Part shown: piece after piece, positions 41,719 through 49,926 of the stretch
Layout: each line of letters begins with the position of its first letter
How positions within the stretch are numbered: the stretch's first letter is position 1
Assembly: GCA_050949905.1 (NCBI GenBank)
Contig: JBMNGP010000025.1
Coordinates: 29,375 to 93,374 of the forward strand
From: DUML01 sp050949905
GTDB lineage: Bacteria > Bacillota > Desulfitobacteriia > Desulfitobacteriales > Syntrophobotulaceae
Direction of reading: 5' to 3'
DNA length: 64,000 nt
Program-made: the position numbers and the translations under genes
Notes under the pieces: generated by a model
Seen by the model: the letters and a program-made list of their open reading frames with translations, nothing else
The model's database searches: none
Told to the model about the DNA's origin: nothing

Positions 41719-43756
41719 TAAAAAACCGGTTATACATCATTAATATCAGGATCGTTACGAATATATAGATAAGATAATTGTGAATATTGCCGGTCTGAAT
41801 TCGAAATGTTATTTTCTTAGCAAAACGTTTAATGGCTTTGAACGTAGGATTATATAAAAGGTCTTCAAAAATAGAGCTGGAGGATGTAGAATACTTTATT
41901 GATTCCGGATGGTATAATGAGCTTCCTTCGACCGTTATTCTTCTTGCTGGTCTGAATAAGATCTTGAAGACAATTTTAATCGGTTTGGAGAATCCGGTGG
42001 CACTGTACTGCATTCTTGAAGTAAGTGCTTCATATCCACAGTCCCAGGTTCCATATTGGCGTTCGATATATTTTCCACCTATAATTCTTAAAATTAAAAG
42101 AGAAAAAAGAGTTATGGCGATGAAGACAATCAAAAAGGCAAGGGGGGAGATACTGTTCGCCGAATTATTTAAAGGGTAATAGAGTAGGAAAAGTCCTCCA
42201 CGAAGATCTCCTAAGATAGACCAGCCTCCTAAACTGAAAGCAACCTTGTCAATAAGATAGAGAATAGTCAAAGGGAAAAGTCCTATCATTAAACATAAGA
42301 AAGCGAGTACTCCCATACCAATGTTCATAGTTACAGGAACTTCCTGAGCCTGTAAGGTCTGATCGCTCCTAGGCAGCCCTAAAAAAGAAATGCCGAAAAG
42401 TTTGACAAAACAGGCCGCTGCCAAGGCTCCGGTCAACCCCAGAGCGGCGACTGCTACAATGAGCAAGATATCAAGCCCGGTTTGTTCCGGCAAGATGTTG
42501 GCAAAAAGGGATTGGTAAGTCAACCATTCACTGACAAAGCCGTTAAAAGGCACAATGGCAGATATGGCGAGCGAGAAACACAAAACAAATAAGGCGGTGC
42601 AAGGCATCTTCTTAATCAAGCCGCCAAGTTTTTCAATATTTTTGGTATGAGTTGCATATTGGATAGATCCTGCCCCAAGAAAGAGCCCGCCTTTAAACAA
42701 GGTATGATTGAAGGTATGCAAGAGAGCAGCGGTAAGGGCCAAGCTGCCTAACAATTCATTATTATGGGCAGAAGCAATAAAGCAAGCTCCTAAACCAATC
42801 AAGATAATTCCAATATTTTCTACACTATGAAAGGCCAAAAGTTTCTTTATATTATGTTCCATCAAGGCGTAGGCGACTCCCAGAACCGCGGAAATAATGC
42901 CAAGTATTAAGATGAGGATTCCCCACCAGGTCTGTTCAATACCTAAATAACAGTGTACAAAACGTATCATTCCATATATTGCTGTTTTAATCATGATTCC
43001 GGACATTAAAGCGGAAACATTACTTGGGGCAGCCGGATGAGCGTGAGGCAGCCAGATATGCAAGGGAATTACACCGGCTTTCGTACCAAAGCCTATGAGA
43101 AATAGTAGAAATACTATATTTTTAGCCATTTCCGGTATGGCGGCAGAACTCCCAAAGAGATCAAAGGATTGGGTAAAGCTGTAAATAACCAGAAAACCGA
43201 TCAGTAAAAAGGCTGTTCCCAGGTGGGTCATAATAATATATAAGGTACCGGCTTTTTGGTTATCGTCTTGTTCAGACTCAAAAACCACTAGAAAGTAGGA
43301 AAATAAGGACATGGCTTCCCAAGAGATATAAAAGAATATGGCATTAGCTGAGGTGAAAACAAGGATCATGGTGAGGATGAAAGTTGTATAGAGAAAATTA
43401 AAAAGTCCTACATTTCTACTACCGATATAATGGGAAATATAGCCTATAGAATAGATGGAAACACAGAAAACTAAAATGAATAAAGCCAGTAAAAAGAAGG
43501 CGGAAATATTGTCAACTTTCATAACTAGTGACAGAAGAGGAATGGTAGAGTGAATCTCAAAAATATCTAGCGGACCTACATGCCAAAGAATTTTGGCAAT
43601 TGAAGCTGCTGCTCCTAGGAGAGAGGCTGCAATACAAACCAAATTAGCAAGTAGATTGTCTGTTTTTTCTCTTTTCCTTAAAAGCAGGGATATTACAGCT
43701 CCGAATAGACAAAGCAAGACTGAGGCCTGAAATAAAATGCGTAAAGATAGCTCCAT
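41708..43756 (-). CDS. HyfB/NuoL-like proton-translocating membrane subunit
   Basis: The 682-residue protein has about 16 helices with the antiporter core: ISWEAMSLFSYFLVVFE (helix-5 Glu), GFGTKAGVIPLHIWLPHAHPAAPS and IKKLLAFHSVENIG. The C-terminal third contains RQYGTWDCGYE, the HyfB-type loop. GGAGGT precedes the ATG by about ten bases. The last three codons and the TAA stop lie in the right end of the MITE-like element, so the original C-terminus has been replaced. It is the first structural gene after the tetR-type gene. Confidence 0.9.
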   Translation of the reverse strand: MELSLRILFQASVLLCLFGAVISLLLRKREKTDNLLANLVCIAASLLGAAASIAKILWHVGPLDIFEIHSTIPLLSLVMKVDNISAFFLLALFILVFCVSIYSIGYISHYIGSRNVGLFNFLYTTFILTMILVFTSANAIFFYISWEAMSLFSYFLVVFESEQDDNQKAGTLYIIMTHLGTAFLLIGFLVIYSFTQSFDLFGSSAAIPEMAKNIVFLLFLIGFGTKAGVIPLHIWLPHAHPAAPSNVSALMSGIMIKTAIYGMIRFVHCYLGIEQTWWGILILILGIISAVLGVAYALMEHNIKKLLAFHSVENIGIILIGLGACFIASAHNNELLGSLALTAALLHTFNHTLFKGGLFLGAGSIQYATHTKNIEKLGGLIKKMPCTALFVLCFSLAISAIVPFNGFVSEWLTYQSLFANILPEQTGLDILLIVAVAALGLTGALAAACFVKLFGISFLGLPRSDQTLQAQEVPVTMNIGMGVLAFLCLMIGLFPLTILYLIDKVAFSLGGWSILGDLRGGLFLLYYPLNNSANSISPLAFLIVFIAITLFSLLILRIIGGKYIERQYGTWDCGYEALTSRMQYSATGFSKPIKIVFKILFRPARRITVEGSSLYHPESIKYSTSSSSIFEDLLYNPTFKAIKRFAKKITFRIQTGNIHNYLIYIFVTILILMMYNRFFSAL

Positions 43757-43780
43757 TAAGTAACTGACCTCCAGAAATTT

Positions 43781-44329
43781 TTAATTGATACCGTTCCAAA
43801 AATTTTCCCAGATTTTTTCAAAATGAATTGTTACATTTTCCGGTTGATAAATAATGATGCTGGATAAAATACCGTGAATCATAGCAAAGTAGGAAATTGC
43901 AACTGAATCAACATCTTGTCGGCGTATCTTTCCATCTTCCATATTGGAGTGGATGATTTTCTTTACCAATTCAAAGCGTTCATCGGATAATAGGCGTATT
44001 TTTGCTATTAATGTTTCTTCAAACCCTTTGGGTGGGAATAGCAACAGCCTTTTCCAAAAAATCAGTTTGGTTTGAGATTTATCATAATAATTGATAATCA
44101 TAAAGAACATAGTTTTTAGGTCGGAACAATTTTCGTTAATTTCTAAAAAGTATTCATTAATCTCTCGATTAATAACGGCATATAACAAATCCTGTTTGCT
44201 GGCAAAATGAGCATAGATGGAAGGCTTTTGGATTCCGACTTCGCTTGCCACTTCTGCTAAGGAAAATTCATTCCCTTTATCGGCAAATAACCTAAAAGCT
44301 GAATCCATCAGTTTCTTTTTGGTTAGCAT
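43781..44329 (-). CDS. TetR/AcrR family regulator of the Ehr-like operon
   Basis: The 182-residue protein has a TetR HTH (SLAEVASEVGIQKPSIYAHF, residues 22-41, then ASKQDLLYAVI) and an all-helical ligand domain with no recognisable ligand. It is the first gene on the minus strand, 24 bases before the HyfB-like gene. A strong promoter and a CTACCT/AGGTAG palindrome lie just upstream, so it likely represses itself and the whole operon. Confidence 0.9.
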   Translation of the reverse strand: MLTKKKLMDSAFRLFADKGNEFSLAEVASEVGIQKPSIYAHFASKQDLLYAVINREINEYFLEINENCSDLKTMFFMIINYYDKSQTKLIFWKRLLLFPPKGFEETLIAKIRLLSDERFELVKKIIHSNMEDGKIRRQDVDSVAISYFAMIHGILSSIIIYQPENVTIHFEKIWENFWNGIN

Positions 44330-44353
44330 GGATATACCCCCTGCATAGTTTGC

Positions 44354-44371
44354 CTACCTAACGGAAGGTAG
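44354..44371. promoter_or_regulatory. TetR-type operator
   Basis: CTACCT, six bases, AGGTAG form a perfect palindrome nine bases downstream of the -10 box on the minus strand, where a repressor would block the start site. Confidence 0.65.
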
Positions 44372-44379
44372 CAATTGAG

Positions 44380-44408
44380 ATTATATAATTAAACAATGCA
44401 AAAGTCAA
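44380..44408 (-). promoter_or_regulatory. Sigma-A promoter of the tetR-hyf-like operon
   Basis: On the minus strand TTGACT (44408-44403) and TATAAT (44385-44380) are spaced by exactly 17 bases. Confidence 0.78.
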
Positions 44409-44511
44409 TTTGTAGCGGATTTACTGAGACTACTTCCCTTCATATTGATGGTGGTTTCTCGACATACTAATACCGACTCATGAAAATCTATTCAAGTAGG
44501 AGGATTTACTT

Positions 44512-46761
44512 ATGATAAATACCGGCAAAGAAGCCAACAAATTGATAAATGAAAAAAGCCCCTATCTCCTACAGCATGCCTACAACCCTGTTGACTGGTA
44601 CCCTTGGAGTGACGAAGCTTTCCAAAAAGCCAAAGAAGAAGACAAGCCAATCTTTTTAAGTATCGGTTACTCCACCTGTCATTGGTGCCACGTTATGGAA
44701 AGGGAATCCTTTGAAGATGAGGAAGTAGCAGAAGTACTTAATAAGAGTTTTATATCCATTAAAGTTGATCGCGAAGAAAGGCCGGATATTGACCATATGT
44801 ATATGGCTTACTGCCAAGCCATGACAGGTTCAGGGGGCTGGCCTCTTACCATACTCATGACTCCGGAGAAGCAGCCTTTCTTTGCCGGAACGTACTTCCC
44901 TAAACACAGCCATTACGGCCGCCCCGGAATGATGGAACTTTTAAAGCAAGTAGCTGAGCTCTGGCAGAACGAAAAAGACAAAGTCCTGGAAACTGCCGCT
45001 GAACTCTATGAAATTGTGGCTAACCATTATCAGAAAAAGAAAAAGACTTCTGGCGGTATTGGGGCTCGTATTGATCAGCAAAGTGGCATCCCGCTAGCCG
45101 CCCAGGGTGAGAAAGAAAGTGTTTACGACTGGGGAAAAGCTGTTATCCGCAAAGGTTATGCCCTCTTGGAGCAGAATTTTGATTCCCACTATGGCGGCTT
45201 TGGCAATGCTCCGAAATTCCCTTCGCCCCATAATCTGGGGTTTCTCCTCCGCTGCTATTTAGAGGAGCCGAACAGCCAAGCCCTTCTCATGGCGGAGAAA
45301 ACTTTAGACGCTATGGCTGACGGCGGAATCTACGATCATATTGGCTTTGGCTTTGCCCGTTACAGTACGGACAGGTATTGGCTGGTTCCTCATTTTGAGA
45401 AGATGCTTTACGATAATGCCGGGTTGGCCTTGGTGTATCTGGAAGCTTACCAATTAACGAAAAAAGAAAGTTTCGCCAGGATAGCTCAAGAAATATTCCA
45501 GTATATCCTAAGAGATATGACTTCCCCCGAAGGAGGTTTTTACAGTGCCGAAGATGCCGATTCGGAGGGAGTGGAAGGCAAATATTACGTCTGGGATGAA
45601 TTAGAAATAAAAGTAATCCTCCAGCGGGGAATTCGAGCAATAACGGAAGGAAACAGTAACCTTCAAGGTTTAGATCCAAAAGTAAAAGAGCTGTTAGGGA
45701 AACACCGAGAAAGGATTCCCGATCTCTACTGTGAAGCTTATGGCATTAATGAGGAAGGCCACTATGAAGGCAAAAATATTCCCAACCGGATCTTTAGCAT
45801 CTGGGGAGACATAGCAGAGAGGAATAGGCTGACTCTATCCGAAATGGAAGAATTGCTAAGCCTTTGTCGGCAAATATTGTTTAAGGAACGGGAAAAACGT
45901 GTCCACCCGGCCAAAGATGATAAGATTCTAGTTTCCTGGAACGGCTTGATGATAGCTGCTTTAGCCAAGGGAGTGCAAGTCTTCTCTGCTGAGGACAAAT
46001 TCCGCAGCGAGAGAGAGTCTCTCCTCTTGGCGGCAGAGAAGGCGGCAGGTTTTATCCTGGCCAAAATGTTCAATCCCAAGGGCAGGCTCTTGGCTCGTTA
46101 CCGGGAAGGGGAAGCTGATTATCTTGCTTATCTTGATGACTATGCTTTCTTCATCTATGGCTTGCTGGAGCTTTACACCGCCTGCGGCAAACCGGAATAT
46201 TTGGCGCAAGCGCTTAAACTGCAGAACGAACAGGAACGGCTTTTTAAGGATGAAATTGGCGGTGGGTACTATTTTACGGGCAATGACGCCGAGGAATTGT
46301 TATTAAGGCCTAAGGAAATCTATGACGGAGCCATGCCTTCAGGTAATTCTCTTACTGCCTATAACCTGGCCAGGCTCTGGAAACTAACCGGTGACAGCAA
46401 ATGGCAGGAGTTGGCTGAAGAGCAGTTTGCGGCCTTTCAGGCTGTTTTAAACGATTATCCCGCGGGCTATACCGCTTTCCTGCAGGCCATCCAGTTTTAT
46501 CTGGGGGAATCAGAAGAACTGGTGCTGGCCGGTGAGCTTCATACCCCGGAGTTAGCTAAGATGCAAGCAGCAATTTTTGAAGATTTCCGGCCCTTCGCAG
46601 TTATCGCTTATAACGAGGGAACTTTGGCCAAGATTATTCCCAGGATGAAGGACTATCCTATCCCGCAAACACAGGTCAAGGCTTATCTCTGCCGCAACTT
46701 TGCCTGCCGGGAACCGGTGGATGAAGCGGAAGAATTAAGGGCTTTACTTAACGAGCCCTAG
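44512..46761 (+). CDS. DUF255 thioredoxin-like/six-hairpin glycosidase-fold protein (YyaL, SPATA20 family)
   Basis: The 749-residue protein has an N-terminal thioredoxin-like domain (LINEKSPYLLQHAYNPVDW; CHWCHVMERESF with the CxxC at 56-59) and a long alpha/alpha-barrel part (HFEKMLYDNAGLALVYLEAY; EDADSEGVEGKYYVWD; DGAMPSGNSLTAYNL). Members are common and poorly understood. It is somewhat longer than usual. An AGGAGG site precedes the ATG. A truncated relic of another copy lies at 35840-35959 on the far side of the Ehr-like operon. Confidence 0.92.
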   Translation: MINTGKEANKLINEKSPYLLQHAYNPVDWYPWSDEAFQKAKEEDKPIFLSIGYSTCHWCHVMERESFEDEEVAEVLNKSFISIKVDREERPDIDHMYMAYCQAMTGSGGWPLTILMTPEKQPFFAGTYFPKHSHYGRPGMMELLKQVAELWQNEKDKVLETAAELYEIVANHYQKKKKTSGGIGARIDQQSGIPLAAQGEKESVYDWGKAVIRKGYALLEQNFDSHYGGFGNAPKFPSPHNLGFLLRCYLEEPNSQALLMAEKTLDAMADGGIYDHIGFGFARYSTDRYWLVPHFEKMLYDNAGLALVYLEAYQLTKKESFARIAQEIFQYILRDMTSPEGGFYSAEDADSEGVEGKYYVWDELEIKVILQRGIRAITEGNSNLQGLDPKVKELLGKHRERIPDLYCEAYGINEEGHYEGKNIPNRIFSIWGDIAERNRLTLSEMEELLSLCRQILFKEREKRVHPAKDDKILVSWNGLMIAALAKGVQVFSAEDKFRSERESLLLAAEKAAGFILAKMFNPKGRLLARYREGEADYLAYLDDYAFFIYGLLELYTACGKPEYLAQALKLQNEQERLFKDEIGGGYYFTGNDAEELLLRPKEIYDGAMPSGNSLTAYNLARLWKLTGDSKWQELAEEQFAAFQAVLNDYPAGYTAFLQAIQFYLGESEELVLAGELHTPELAKMQAAIFEDFRPFAVIAYNEGTLAKIIPRMKDYPIPQTQVKAYLCRNFACREPVDEAEELRALLNEP

Positions 46762-46842
46762 AAAAGGGAAAACAAATAGCCATAAAACATATTGCCATAA
46801 AACATATAGCAAAAAGCTTTAAGCTTTAACCGAACAAGCTTA

Positions 46843-46874
46843 AACCCCTAGAGTTTAATGAGACTTTAGGGGTT
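46843..46874. terminator. Bidirectional terminator hairpin
   Basis: AACCCCTA (46843-46850) and TAGGGGTT (46867-46874), with AGT/ACT inside, form a stem between two convergent genes. Confidence 0.6.
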
Positions 46875-46901
46875 CGTACATTGGTATAGTTTATTTTCTG
46901 G

Positions 46902-47309
46902 TTAATTTTTTGCTATTTGCCAGGAATCTAAGGTGTGGTGCAATTTTTCAAACAGCAAGCCTCCCACAAACCAAACCGGGGCAAAACTAACGGTAATCAG
47001 GCCGTCAATAGCCAAAGGGTCAGTATACTTCCACGGGTAGACACCCAGGATGTTCACCAGGATCAGGCCGCTTAAATATTCAATTCCCCAGATTAGCATT
47101 AACCAGAAAAAGCCCCTTACCGGCCACCTCCATTCGGCTATCTTGTCATGCAGGGGTTCCAAAAAAACAGCCAATCCGTAGATGAAAAACATCCAGAGGT
47201 TGGTGAAGCCCATCAAGCGGAGGTCTCCTTGAACCAGTGAGGACAGACCCGTCCAGATTATTTCCAGGCACCAGCCAATCAGGCCGTAAATCAAAAATCT
47301 TTTCAGCAT
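46902..47309 (-). CDS. Small membrane protein of the putative ABC-transporter permease (CmpB-like, PF06541) type
   Basis: The 135-residue protein has four hydrophobic helices and the pattern FLIYGLIGWCLEIIWTGL...FTNLWMFFIYGLAVFLEPLH...WGIEYLSGLIL...PWKYTD found in small Firmicute membrane proteins annotated as putative ABC-transporter permeases. No ATPase gene is nearby and the function is unknown. The start is uncertain: the ATG at 47309 has no clear ribosome site, and a TTG lies six codons upstream. Confidence 0.78.
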   Translation of the reverse strand: MLKRFLIYGLIGWCLEIIWTGLSSLVQGDLRLMGFTNLWMFFIYGLAVFLEPLHDKIAEWRWPVRGFFWLMLIWGIEYLSGLILVNILGVYPWKYTDPLAIDGLITVSFAPVWFVGGLLFEKLHHTLDSWQIAKN

Positions 47310-47478
47310 ATCTATAGTTTGCTGCAAGCAAAAACTTTTATTTATAGTAAAATATGTTTGAAAAGTATAAGAATGCTAGCAAGTATTCGTTATGGCAGTA
47401 ATTAAGTATAAGTGCTTGGATATCAATAAAGTATAAACGCCTGGATAAGTAATAAAGAATTAGCGTTGGGAGCGGAAA

Positions 47479-48654
47479 ATGAAAGTAAAAACAGCAGCCA
47501 AAAGAAAAAGGACACCTAAGCCGGCTTGGCTTTTATTCTGGCCGTTAGGCCTGGCTCTTGCCTGGGGAACAGCAGCTATCCCGGCAGTGATAGAAAACTT
47601 CTATACCTTAAGATTAGCCAAGCCGGCAGCAGGTGCCTTAAGCTTGGCCAGCGGGGTTTTCCCTTTTTCCCTAGCAGAGGTAATCATGATATTCCTTGGG
47701 GCAGGATTAATACTCGGACTGGTCAGATTTCTTTTCCTTTTGCTGAAAGCTATATTGCTAAGAATTAAACCAAGCTTGAAAAAAGCAAGATTTCGCTCCC
47801 AGCCAAAGACAGGTGGGCTACTTTCTTGTCTTTATAGAATTATTGTCCTCTTAGGTATAATCTATTTTTCTTTTATTATCCTTTGGGGGCTTAACTATAA
47901 TCGCTTGTCTTTTGCGGAAATTGCCGGTTTAGAGCTTCAGGAATCCTCAGTGGAAGAATTGGCAGAACTAAGCGGGAGGCTAATCGCCAGAGCTAATGAG
48001 CTGCGTTTAAGCTTGCCCGAAGACAGCCGGGGGGTCTTTCAGCTTGAAGGCGGATTCCCGACGGTAAGGGCCCTGGCTCCCAAAGCTTTGGCCAAGGCCG
48101 GGGAGATTTACCCGGAACTGGCCGGAAACTTTGGCCGGCCGAAACCGGTATTTTTATCCAAGCTAATGTCTTATACCGGCATCTCCGGAATCTATTTTCC
48201 TTTTACCGGTGAGGCCAATGTCAATGTGGATATTCCGGAGAGTCTGCTGCCGGCCACAACCTGTCATGAACTCGCACATCAAAGAGGAATTGCCCGGGAG
48301 GACGAAGCCAATTATATCGCCTGGGTGGCTTGTAATTTGAGTGAGGAGCCTGCTTTTCAGTATTCGGGAGTCCAACTGGCTTTGATTTACTCGATGAATG
48401 CCCTTTATGAGCATGCTCCGGAAAAAGCCCGTGAATTACAGCAGCAGTATTCGCCGCAGGTGGCCAGGGACTTAAAGTATATATCCGAGTACTGGGAGAA
48501 GTACGAAGGAAAAGTGGAGGAAGTTGCCTCGGATATTAATGATGCCTACCTCAAAAGCAACCGTCAGGAGGAAGGGGTGCAAAGTTACGGAAGGATGGTC
48601 GATCTGCTCCTGACGGAACAAAAAGCGGAAGCAAGAAAAAGGATGCTTCCTTAA
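47479..48654 (+). CDS. DUF3810 family membrane protein with HExxH zinc motif
   Basis: The 391-residue protein has three N-terminal membrane helices (about 17-38, 60-95, 117-140) followed by a soluble domain outside the membrane. It contains CHELAHQRG at 262-270 (HExxH) and, a few residues on, EDEAN, whose Glu could be the third zinc ligand. This is the DUF3810 family, predicted metalloproteases of unknown target. GGGAGCGG precedes the ATG. It stands alone. Confidence 0.86.
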   Translation: MKVKTAAKRKRTPKPAWLLFWPLGLALAWGTAAIPAVIENFYTLRLAKPAAGALSLASGVFPFSLAEVIMIFLGAGLILGLVRFLFLLLKAILLRIKPSLKKARFRSQPKTGGLLSCLYRIIVLLGIIYFSFIILWGLNYNRLSFAEIAGLELQESSVEELAELSGRLIARANELRLSLPEDSRGVFQLEGGFPTVRALAPKALAKAGEIYPELAGNFGRPKPVFLSKLMSYTGISGIYFPFTGEANVNVDIPESLLPATTCHELAHQRGIAREDEANYIAWVACNLSEEPAFQYSGVQLALIYSMNALYEHAPEKARELQQQYSPQVARDLKYISEYWEKYEGKVEEVASDINDAYLKSNRQEEGVQSYGRMVDLLLTEQKAEARKRMLP

Positions 48655-48789
48655 GTATTGACTTCCCGGAGAAATGTTTCCGACAAGGTTTTTTTGAATA
48701 TTAATATGAAATTGGTTAATGGTTATTATTTGGGTATGGTTCTTGAGTATTACGGTTATTGTTTCGTTATGGATTGAGTATTGTTATGG

Positions 48790-49209
48790 TTATTGATCGA
48801 GGTTCTTCCGTTCCCAATTTCTGTAAAGAGTTGTAAAGAGATAAAAGACAATTCCGGCACCCACTAAGGCGGTAGTGAAAGCCAAGAACCCTTCCCAGAG
48901 GGAATTAACACTGCCCCGATAAATATTTACCCCTAAAACGCTGCCGGCGATAACCAGGGGAGTTATTAAAAAGTTGTATTTCCTTTCCGTGAAAAGGTTC
49001 AACCCAGAAAGACTACCCCGGATAGTGACATAAAAGCTGCCTATCAGCCATAAGACAAAAATATCCCCGTAATCCTTAAATTCCTGGCCAAGATAAAATT
49101 GACGATAAAGCAGAATAATGAGGAGCCCAAAGAAAAAAATCTGAAAACCGCTTGCTGTCACTCTCCTCTTAGTAGCGAGAATTCTTTCATCAATTTGTTT
49201 TCCAGCCAT
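48790..49209 (-). CDS. Four-helix membrane protein paired with an XRE regulator
   Basis: The 139-residue protein has a basic N-terminus (MAGKQIDERILATKRRVT) and four hydrophobic helices. I do not recognise a named family beyond similar Firmicute proteins encoded next to short XRE regulators. The ATG at 49209 is chosen because GGAGG lies just upstream and because it overlaps the regulator gene by 20 bases, giving coupled translation. Membrane-protein/XRE pairs of this type occur in stress or antimicrobial responses, but no function is shown here. Confidence 0.75.
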   Translation of the reverse strand: MAGKQIDERILATKRRVTASGFQIFFFGLLIILLYRQFYLGQEFKDYGDIFVLWLIGSFYVTIRGSLSGLNLFTERKYNFLITPLVIAGSVLGVNIYRGSVNSLWEGFLAFTTALVGAGIVFYLFTTLYRNWERKNLDQ

Positions 49210-49429
49210 TTTTTGTTCCTCCTTCCAACCAAAAAAGGTCATCCAGTTTTTTCTCCAAAATCCGAGCCAAATTAAGGCATAAGGTAATGGTGGGGTTATA
49301 TTTTTCACCTTCAATTAAGCCAATTGTTTGGCGGGTAACCCCTACCAGGTCGGCCAGCTCTTGCTGGGTATAACCTTTTTCTACCCGGGCAAGTTTTACC
49401 CTGTTATGAACCAAAGGCTCATTATTCAT
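49190..49429 (-). CDS. Short XRE-type (YozG-like) transcriptional regulator
   Basis: The 79-residue protein is nearly all HTH (NRVKLARVEKGYTQQELADL, then VTRQTIGLIEGEKYNPTITL), ending ILEKKLDDLFWLE. The ATG at 49429 has AAAGGAGGGG about 12 bases upstream; longer frames start inside the promoter region. It overlaps the downstream membrane protein gene. An inverted repeat lies over its promoter, so autoregulation is likely. Confidence 0.88.
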   Translation of the reverse strand: MNNEPLVHNRVKLARVEKGYTQQELADLVGVTRQTIGLIEGEKYNPTITLCLNLARILEKKLDDLFWLEGGTKNGWKTN

Positions 49430-49564
49430 TTTCTTGGTTGACCCCTCCTTTAATTTAGTTCTTTGCGTTTGACCCTTCACAGCAATCTTTCGAGTAAAAT
49501 TCAATATTCCAAGCATTGCACTCATTGCACGTTGATGGCACGAAGCAATTACTTATCTAAGACC

Positions 49565-49611
49565 AATGTAATATATAATTTGCATTATGTCAAGTATATA
49601 TTGCATAATGC
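49565..49611 (-). promoter_or_regulatory. Promoter and operator of the XRE gene
   Basis: On the minus strand TTGACA (49593-49588) and TACATT (49570-49565) are 17 bases apart. GCATTATG (49582-49589) and CATAATGC (49604-49611) form an inverted repeat that overlaps the -35 box. Confidence 0.55.
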
Positions 49612-49656
49612 CAAATATAATTTACAAAAGCCTGTTTAGGAACTTAATTGAAAGGT

Positions 49657-49756
49657 GAGATGCCATTTTGTAAATTGAAACGCAGTTTTTGTATCCGAAA
49701 TGCATGTTTTGAAAAAGAAATGCTGTTTTTGTAACCCACATGCAGGTTTGATTTTC
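49657..49756. repeat. Five degenerate 20-bp tandem repeats (iteron-like)
   Basis: Five consecutive 20-base units (49657, 49677, 49697, 49717, 49737) share the pattern GAAATGCxGTTTTTGTAACC with changes, ATGC or ACGC being the best kept. The rest of 49757-49926 shows no gene. Confidence 0.75.
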
Positions 49757-49926
49757 AAGGTCATTAAATATATCAATAAGCAGTAATACCAAAAGATTGG
49801 TTCACCACCAATCTTTTGGAACCCAGGATGCAACCACCTGGTATCTATAAATTCAGTTTACTACGATGCTTCAGTTCACATGGAAAGGGTTGTATTTTGA
49901 ATTTGCAATTAAATGAACTAAATCAT

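Noticed and set aside
49657..49756. CRISPR array
   Set aside because: The units abut directly, with no unique spacers, and no cas genes are present.
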